Shown one piece after another: positions 58,090-64,000 of a stretch of DNA of 64,000 nucleotides. The translations under genes were made by a program, and so were the position numbers. This DNA comes from Trichomonas vaginalis G3 (Eukaryota > Parabasalia > Trichomonadida > Trichomonadidae), in assembly GCF_026262505.1 (NCBI RefSeq), contig NC_067206.1, forward strand, positions 4,678,879 to 4,742,878, read 5' to 3'. Position 1 is the first letter of the stretch. Every line of letters starts with the position of its first letter. The notes beneath the pieces are model-generated. The model did no database searches and was not told the origin of the DNA. It worked only from the letters and a program-made list of their open reading frames with translations.

Positions 58090-60921
58090 ATGACTTTGGA
58101 AAGAAATGGTGAAAAGAAGTTTTATAAGAAGAGAAGCGGTCAGTTCTGGAAGTATCTTTGCACATTACCTATAAATCTTGAACGCTACCAAATCTTCAAT
58201 GAACTGAACAAAAGAACTGCAACACTTATGACAGAGGACAATTGTTTCGTTTATGCTTGCATTCAGGCTGGAGTAAATGAAGAAACTATTGACCACATGA
58301 GAGAAGTCATTCGTGTTAGAGACTTTCCTCAAAGTAAAGTACAAGAAATTTCTGACGCAACAGGTATAGCATTTAATGTTACCATTGGTTATTTCAATGA
58401 CTCAAGACATAATGAAATAAAGAGATATATACCAAAAGAATGCGAAACTGTTAGAACTATTGACTTACTTCTTGTTGAAGACCACTACATGCTAAATGAA
58501 AGACTTCCAATGACAACATACTTCATTCGAAACTATAAAGAAATTCTCAAAGCTTGTGGTGGAATGAACATTGAGAAACAGATGAAGATTTATACAAAGA
58601 GAGAAGATAAATATGTAGTTCGTTATGATAGAACAACACCGTTATGGGATGTTATGAAAACATTGTGGGAGTGCAAATATTTCGAACCTATTTCTTATGG
58701 AGAACTTTTCACATATACTACTGACTTATATAAACAGAACCTTGCACCATTTAAAGATTTGACATATGCTCCAAAGTATTGTGTACAACTGAAGAAGAAA
58801 GCAGAGTCAAAAGAAGTAAATAAAGCTAAATGTAAATTCATTCCTGAGCACGTTTTCTTTGCTGACTTTGAGTGTAGTACGGATGGCTTTCATAAAGCTT
58901 TTAACATCTGTTATGACAGTGAAGATGGTTCAGTTAGTGAAAGCATTTGGGGTCAAAACTGTGCAACAGAATTTTTGGAAAGACTTCCTGACAAGAGTTT
59001 AATATATTTCCATAACCTCAGTTATGACATAAACTTCATCTTAAGACACATGACAGAAGTGAAAGGAACTCCCATCATTAAAGGTTCACGAACAATGCAA
59101 ATAACTGGTTTATATAAAGGACGGGCAATTATTATAAAAGACTCTTACAGTGTTATAAATAAGAAGCTTAAACTATTTCCTGCTATGTTTAACTTACAAA
59201 CAGGACCGAAAGAAGTATTTCCATATAACTACTACAGCAGTGTTTTGTTAGCAAATGACAACAGAACTGGTGTCATTTCTGAAGCATGTAAGTTTATCCA
59301 TGATGCAGATACATTTATGAAAAACATAGATTCCATCAAAGGTTGCAGAATAGATGAGAACCACTTCGACTTAGAAAAATATAGCACGTTTTACTGCAAA
59401 CAAGATGTAAGAATTTTAAGAGAAGGTTTTGTAAAGTTCCGCAATGACTTATTGAAAGAGTTTGATTTAAACGTTTATGACTACGTTAGTATTTGTTCTA
59501 TTGCTAACAAATTGTTTGAGAACAGAGTATACTTCCCGAATGGAAATCTTTATGACCTCTCAAATAAACCAAGAGAATTTATTTCGAGATGCATTCAAGG
59601 TGGAAGATGTATGTTGTCAGATAACATGAAACAAAAGAGCAAAAAGAAACTCATTGCTGACTTCGACACTGTTTCATTATATCCTTCAGCTATAGCAAGA
59701 CTTTATACTTTAGAAGGTATTCCAAAAGTATTGAAGGAAGAAATGTTAAGCACAGAGTATCTCATGAGACATTTATTCGATGACGACCAAAAGGAACCCA
59801 TTGGTGAAAAGTTTATGTCTGGCTTCTTTGTTCTCATTAAGATAACAGAGATTGGTATACCCAGACACTTTCATTTAATAGTTTGCGACCCTGAACTAAA
59901 TCCAGAACTTAACGTTCCAAGAAGTTCAAACACTTGCTGTCTCATGTATGTTGACCATATAACATTACAAGACCTCATAAAATATCAAGGTGTCAAATGT
60001 GAAGTGTTGCAAGGATACTATTACGATGGAAACAGAGATATGAGAATAAGAGATGAAGTAAAGAAGTTGTTTGAGTTAAGGTTAAAGTATAAGAAAGAAG
60101 AAAACCCCTTACAAGAAATTATAAAACTCATTCTGAACAGCATTTATGGCAAAACTATTCTATCTCCTATTGAGTCAAAAATAACCATAGTAAATGACAA
60201 AGATGCTATAAGATATGCTATAAGAAATTACAACCATATAGTGAAGTTCGAAGGTTTGGATGGTTCAGATAAAACTATTTTCAAGCTAACGAAAAGCATT
60301 TGCAGACACTTTAACTTCTGTCCACTTGGTGTTAATATTCTGTCTATGTCAAAACGTATTATGAATGAAGTATTCTGTACTGCAGAGGACATGGGACTTC
60401 AAATCTTTTACCAGGATACCGACAGTATGCACTTATATAATGAAGACATCCCAAAGCTTGCAGCAGAGTTTAAGAAGAGATATGGTCGCGAACTTATAGG
60501 AAAGAACCTTGGTCAATTTCATAGCGACTTTGCAGAAATAACACCTGGAAAACAAAGTTTAGCTTATAAAAGTATTTTCTGTGGAAAGAAGACCTACATA
60601 GACTTACTCACTAACGATTTAAATGAAGTTGCATTTCACTGCAGAATGAAAGGCGTGAAGCAAGATGTTATTGCTTTAACCGCTAATGAAATGTTTCCTG
60701 AAGCTATACAATGCTATTACAATGAAGATAAGAACATTCACATACCTGTTGGAACATATGACAAAGACTCTGAGTTCAGTTTAATGAAACTTTACAAAGC
60801 ACTTTATGATGGTCAAGAGATTGCATTCGACTTATGTAAGTCATGTCAACCTTGCTTTGCTGAAAAGTTCAACTTTTCAATAACGACTAAAACAAGCTTT
60901 ATTCGTAAGTTGAAGTTCTGA
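58090..60921 (+). CDS. Protein-primed family B DNA polymerase (Polinton)
   Basis: 943 aa, whole. Exonuclease motifs: ExoI FADFECSTDG (about 255-264), ExoII YFHNLSYDINFIL (about 303-315), ExoIII YCKQDVRIL (about 437-445). Polymerase motifs: A FDTVSLYPSA (about 525-534), B LILNSIYGKT (about 680-689), C FYQDTDSMH (about 776-784). Together these are the replicase of Polintons, which copies the element from protein-capped ends. An N-terminal segment with DNCFVYACIQAG and VEDHYML has a Cys/His arrangement that could be a cysteine-protease-like domain; this is speculative. In copy A only the first codons are in view. Confidence 0.92.
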   Translation: MTLERNGEKKFYKKRSGQFWKYLCTLPINLERYQIFNELNKRTATLMTEDNCFVYACIQAGVNEETIDHMREVIRVRDFPQSKVQEISDATGIAFNVTIGYFNDSRHNEIKRYIPKECETVRTIDLLLVEDHYMLNERLPMTTYFIRNYKEILKACGGMNIEKQMKIYTKREDKYVVRYDRTTPLWDVMKTLWECKYFEPISYGELFTYTTDLYKQNLAPFKDLTYAPKYCVQLKKKAESKEVNKAKCKFIPEHVFFADFECSTDGFHKAFNICYDSEDGSVSESIWGQNCATEFLERLPDKSLIYFHNLSYDINFILRHMTEVKGTPIIKGSRTMQITGLYKGRAIIIKDSYSVINKKLKLFPAMFNLQTGPKEVFPYNYYSSVLLANDNRTGVISEACKFIHDADTFMKNIDSIKGCRIDENHFDLEKYSTFYCKQDVRILREGFVKFRNDLLKEFDLNVYDYVSICSIANKLFENRVYFPNGNLYDLSNKPREFISRCIQGGRCMLSDNMKQKSKKKLIADFDTVSLYPSAIARLYTLEGIPKVLKEEMLSTEYLMRHLFDDDQKEPIGEKFMSGFFVLIKITEIGIPRHFHLIVCDPELNPELNVPRSSNTCCLMYVDHITLQDLIKYQGVKCEVLQGYYYDGNRDMRIRDEVKKLFELRLKYKKEENPLQEIIKLILNSIYGKTILSPIESKITIVNDKDAIRYAIRNYNHIVKFEGLDGSDKTIFKLTKSICRHFNFCPLGVNILSMSKRIMNEVFCTAEDMGLQIFYQDTDSMHLYNEDIPKLAAEFKKRYGRELIGKNLGQFHSDFAEITPGKQSLAYKSIFCGKKTYIDLLTNDLNEVAFHCRMKGVKQDVIALTANEMFPEAIQCYYNEDKNIHIPVGTYDKDSEFSLMKLYKALYDGQEIAFDLCKSCQPCFAEKFNFSITTKTSFIRKLKF

Positions 60922-61004
60922 GGTCATTTATTTTTGTCAGCAATGAGGTCATTCGTGATAAAAATAAAGCTAGCGTAGATTTTACAATACTGCGATGGTA
61001 GAGT

Positions 61005-61834
61005 TTAAGAGTTGTGCTTCAATGTAGAGACAGTCCTTCCATCTGGAGGCAAGAACACTGGACATTTATGGTCATGAGTGGAGTACATGTCTATCCAAAA
61101 CTCACGATTGAAGCCAGTTAATTTATAGTATTTAGGGTTAGGAAGTGGTGAAGTTCTTGTATGACCAATGAACTCATTTTCAACGCCTTTGGCTATATTA
61201 GAGTAAAGTATTGCTTGCTTTCTATCCCAAATGCCAGGTGTTACAATCTTTGAAAATTCATTTTTCCTCGGAAGCATTGCATCATAATTGAAAACATTCT
61301 TAAAATCATCACTTGGTTCGGAGATTTGAAATCTTATACGTAATGGATTTTCTTTCTTTTAGCGACTTCATTGAATGGTGAGAATACAATGAATTGACAG
61401 TCATGAGTTCCATCTTCATTTTCATTAAATTCATAATGAAAGTCTATAAGTTGTGGCTGACTACCTTCTTCTTTCAGTTGTGCAAGAAACTCACGTAAAG
61501 GCTGTAAAGTTTGTACTTCAATATTGAACTTTTTCTCGAACATCTCATTAAATGAAATCATACATTGCAATGTTGTATCGTCTTTAAAGTATTTGTATAT
61601 GTGAATGTTTTGGGCGCTTAAAGACTGTTCGTCATTTTCTATCTCGACTTGAAGTATAAAGTCAACCTTTCTGAAAGCACGTGTTATATACATAGATGTT
61701 ATGCCAATGTACTTCTCTTCATTTATGTTCACAATCCAGTCTGTTGGAAACTTAAACGTTACTCTGTTCCCCTTTATTTTGACGTCAGGGTTTTCACTAC
61801 TGAACGCAACAGTTAAAGGTATTTGTCTATACAT
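61005..61834 (-). pseudogene. Candidate minor capsid (penton-like) protein, broken
   Basis: The start is MYRQIPLTVAFSSENPDVKI, followed by beta-rich sequence (VTFKFPTDWIVNINEEKYIG). The far end has REFWIDMYSTHDHKCPVFLP followed by PDGRTV, a terminal pattern I associate with penton/minor capsid proteins of Polintons (aromatic strand, then PV.LPPDG). It lies between the polymerase and the major capsid gene. Broken. The identification is moderate at best. Confidence 0.45.
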
Positions 61835-61858
61835 TTAATTCGGATAAAAATAAACCAT

Positions 61859-62113
61859 TTACTCTTTCTTTGCTTCAGCTTCTTTAGCTTTTGCTTCTTC
61901 TCTAGCTTTTTTCGCCAGCAAACGTGGGTTCTTCTGTCTTCCAGCAGCTAATGCAGCTAGTTGTTTTTCACTAAGTTTTCTCTTTGGTCTCTCTGGCTTT
62001 TGTTCTTGTTTTTGTTCCTTCAGTTCGGATAAAATTTGTTCACGAATTTCTTTCTTCAATGCTTCAACATCTATGACCCCTTGGGTCTTGTCCGTAGGAT
62101 TTGACTGAGTCAT
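61859..62113 (-). CDS. Small basic, Lys/Glu-rich protein (84 aa)
   Basis: Whole frame: MTQSNPTDKTQGVIDVEALK, then EQKQEQKPERPKRKLSEKQL and a final A/K/E-rich helix. The composition suggests a DNA- or scaffold-binding helical protein of virion type. No family recognised. Divergent to the next gene by about 45 bases. Confidence 0.5.
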   Translation of the reverse strand: MTQSNPTDKTQGVIDVEALKKEIREQILSELKEQKQEQKPERPKRKLSEKQLAALAAGRQKNPRLLAKKAREEAKAKEAEAKKE

Positions 62114-62158
62114 TTGACTGTAGATAAAAAACTAAATTAAAACTTTAACCGATGTAAA

Positions 62159-62593
62159 ATGAGCTTGTCAAAATCAGAACGAGAGTCTATTATATTAAAT
62201 GACGCCAGAGGAATACAACATCCTTTCTATTATGTAAGTCAGAGTAAAGATGGTAAAATATATGTAAGAAAAAGAAAGGTTCCATTAGCGAATACAGAGA
62301 GCGACAACATTAAGGTGCATGGCAAGGGTGAAGTCCACGAAGCCCATATAAAACCTTCTGTACAAACTGAGCCACCAAAAGAACAAGAAGAAAAGAAGCC
62401 AGATGTACTTTCAATAACGAACCAAGAGCTTATTGCAAAGTTCGTGAATTTCATTGAAAAGCAAACCGAGTCAAAGAACCCTGACCCACCAGTGAAAGAA
62501 GTTGAGACAAAAGAGAATGTACAGTTCATTGAAAATGTCAAGAAACAACTTCCACCACGAATACCAAGAAGAAGAGTGAGAATAATGAAGTAA
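62159..62593 (+). CDS. Basic/proline-rich Polinton protein (144 aa)
   Basis: MSLSKSERESIILNDARGIQ start, a short folded segment (HPFYYVSQSKDGKIYVRKRK), then a long charged, Pro-rich part ending IPRRRVRIMK. The Arg-rich C-terminus suggests nucleic-acid or capsid contact. It precedes the major capsid gene by about 27 bases, so the two are likely expressed together. Family unknown. Confidence 0.5.
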   Translation: MSLSKSERESIILNDARGIQHPFYYVSQSKDGKIYVRKRKVPLANTESDNIKVHGKGEVHEAHIKPSVQTEPPKEQEEKKPDVLSITNQELIAKFVNFIEKQTESKNPDPPVKEVETKENVQFIENVKKQLPPRIPRRRVRIMK

Positions 62594-62620
62594 ATAGATA
62601 TTTTTATCTGAAGTAAATAC

Positions 62621-64000
62621 ATGCAGAACGAACAGTTAAACGAATTTACTCCAGCAGAGCATATTCATCAGATTCGCTCATATTTCGATATCATAGACAA
62701 TGCAGTTCAAATTGGTGACACTAATAGAAAATATTCTGACGCAAAGATTCCATCACAACCTGGAACTGCTAAAGATAACACATGGGTAACATTCAATCTC
62801 TCACCTCCTGGTGAAAATATGTTGGACCTTTACAATACATTCATTACGTATAAAATGGAAGGTCAATTTATTGTAGATAAAGAAATTGGTTCAGGTTCCA
62901 ATAAAACAAACCCACCAGGATTTTGGATTGGTTTCGATGACGCTTTCTATGCAGTTGCTGGATATCAAATCCTTGCAAATGGTCGTATCGTATATTCTCA
63001 AGACAACGCAAGAGAAGAAGCATATATAACTTCAAACTCACAAACTACCGAACAAATAAAGAAAGTAGATGTTTTCTCAAAGACTCGACATGAAGATGTA
63101 TGGAGTCATTCGGGAACATGCAGAACAGGACAAATTGTTAGGTCCAATTACAGCAGGAAAATCATTTGATTTTAAGCTTCGTTTAAGAATTCCTGTTAGA
63201 AGATTCCTTCCATTAGAAGCTATTCGATTTATTCCAGCTTTTGCAGGAAACATTCAGCTTAAAGTAAAGTTCAGTAGCGACGCCTTACAATGCACATCTA
63301 TATCTGTAAATGATATCATTGCTTTCAATCCAACTCTTAAAGTTGCATTTGCTTCAATCCACCGACAAATAAATTTGTTCCATGGAATGAACCATTCACT
63401 ATGATAACGAAGGCAGTAGAAGCTAGTGGAACAGTTACTATTACAACTGTAACCCAGCAACTATTTCGAACAAAGATGGATTTTAATGAATGTTTCATTC
63501 ATCCAAAGTCATTCTCTTTAGACCCTAACATTTATACAGAACTTGTAGAACATTATACAAACGAGGCTTTTATGTTTCCTGTTAAAGTTATGGATTGGAT
63601 TCCTATGGACGGTTCATTCTCAAAGAATACAGATAGTTCAAGTGCAACATTTACAGCAGCTTATACGCCTATTAATGTTAAAAGTATTTGGGCACTATTT
63701 AGAAAGAAAGACAACTATTATGTTAATTTTGAGAACCCTAAGTTTAAATATCTTCAGCTTTCCATGGGAGCTTATGGAAATATGCCTGCAGAACCTGAAA
63801 AATCATATGGACCTGTATTTTATGAAATGGTTGCGAACGCTTGCAATACAAACAATGATATGATAGGATTTAATGAAGATGTTATGAGGTCATTGGTGGA
63901 TGATGGTAGTGTGGAACATAAATGGGATAGCTATGACAACACACATTTCTTATGTGGTTTTCCAACAGAAGTGGACTTTTGCTTCCAGCAAGGTCAAACA
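62621..64000 (+). pseudogene. Polinton major capsid protein (double jelly-roll), broken and running off the window
   Basis: Opening MQNEQLNEFTPAEHIHQIRS, then a capsid-like beta-rich region: WVTFNLSPPGENMLDLYNTF, FWIGFDDAFYAVAGYQILAN. Later GKSFDFKLRLRIPVRRFLPL and IPAFAGNIQLKVKFSSDALQ, the pattern typical of Polinton/virophage-type double jelly-roll major capsid proteins (LR.P..RF.PL...IP.F.GN..L..K). These form the pseudo-hexameric capsomers. About two breaks are seen, and the gene continues past the right edge. Confidence 0.7.

Larger units (their letters stand above)
46329..64000. mobile_element. Polinton/Maverick copy B, partial
   Basis: Begins abruptly inside a gene at about 46,329, where similarity to copy A starts, so this edge is not a natural terminus. 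It runs off the right side of the window. Order: two conserved small genes, a candidate virion protein, fibre, integrase, KilA-N, unknown protein, hairpin/tRNA-like spacer, small protein, KilA-N, unknown protein, winged-helix protein, polymerase-linked protein, protein-primed PolB, minor-capsid-like, two small charged proteins, major capsid. Most genes look whole; about five breaks are apparent. Orientation is opposite to copy A. Confidence 0.9.

Overview
The window looks like genomic DNA of a parabasalid protist, most probably Trichomonas vaginalis or a close relative. It is very AT-rich, its host genes are intronless and closely spaced, one gene carries trichomonad initiator (Inr, TCA-Py-W) sequences, and it is crowded with Polinton/Maverick and Mutator-like (MULE) elements. 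The species name is an inference from these traits; no search was run.

Layout. (1) 1 to about 18.45 kb: right-hand part of Polinton copy A, whose other end lies outside the window. It holds a PolB start, KilA-N genes, an integrase relic, a collagen-like fibre, a packaging ATPase, small virion-like proteins and a D12-type adenine methyltransferase relic. It is broken in many genes. (2) 18.8-30.9 kb: host genes: AP-1 mu, a BAR-like protein ending in NPF, a nicotinamide riboside kinase-like kinase, ALG11, a papain-fold protein lacking all three catalytic residues, a broken secreted-protein gene, a frameshifted R2R3 Myb gene and a divergent Rab-like GTPase. (3) 31.2-37.4 kb: an ankyrin-repeat gene cut by two DNA elements, one flanked by TTAA and one with a palindromic target duplication, then a frameshifted helical-repeat gene. 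(4) 37.8-45 kb: three inverted-repeat elements in a row: a MULE with 9-bp target duplications and a decayed transposase; a transposase-less element, also with 9-bp duplications, packed with GC-rich hairpins on a 120-bp period; and a foldback element with about 430-bp arms. (5) 46.3-64 kb: Polinton copy B in the opposite orientation to copy A. Its PolB, integrase, fibre and KilA-N genes look largely whole, and it runs off the window in the major capsid gene.

How the parts relate. Copies A and B share about 11.7 kb as inverted repeats around the host segment. Comparing them shows gene turnover (KilA-N/T5orf172, a winged-helix gene and a small repeat protein are present in one copy only), divergence of the fibre tip, and insertion of tiny GC-rich palindromes in one copy only, once in frame inside a gene. 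Spacers between genes in both copies carry a recurrent palindromic repeat, a tRNA-like A/B-box unit and a long CCACGGGAA hairpin.

Most notable: the tandem hairpin array at 41.73-42.78 kb, whose stems covary between repeat units; the mini-palindrome family; and the ~120-bp tandem periodicity shared by three otherwise unrelated elements within 12 kb.
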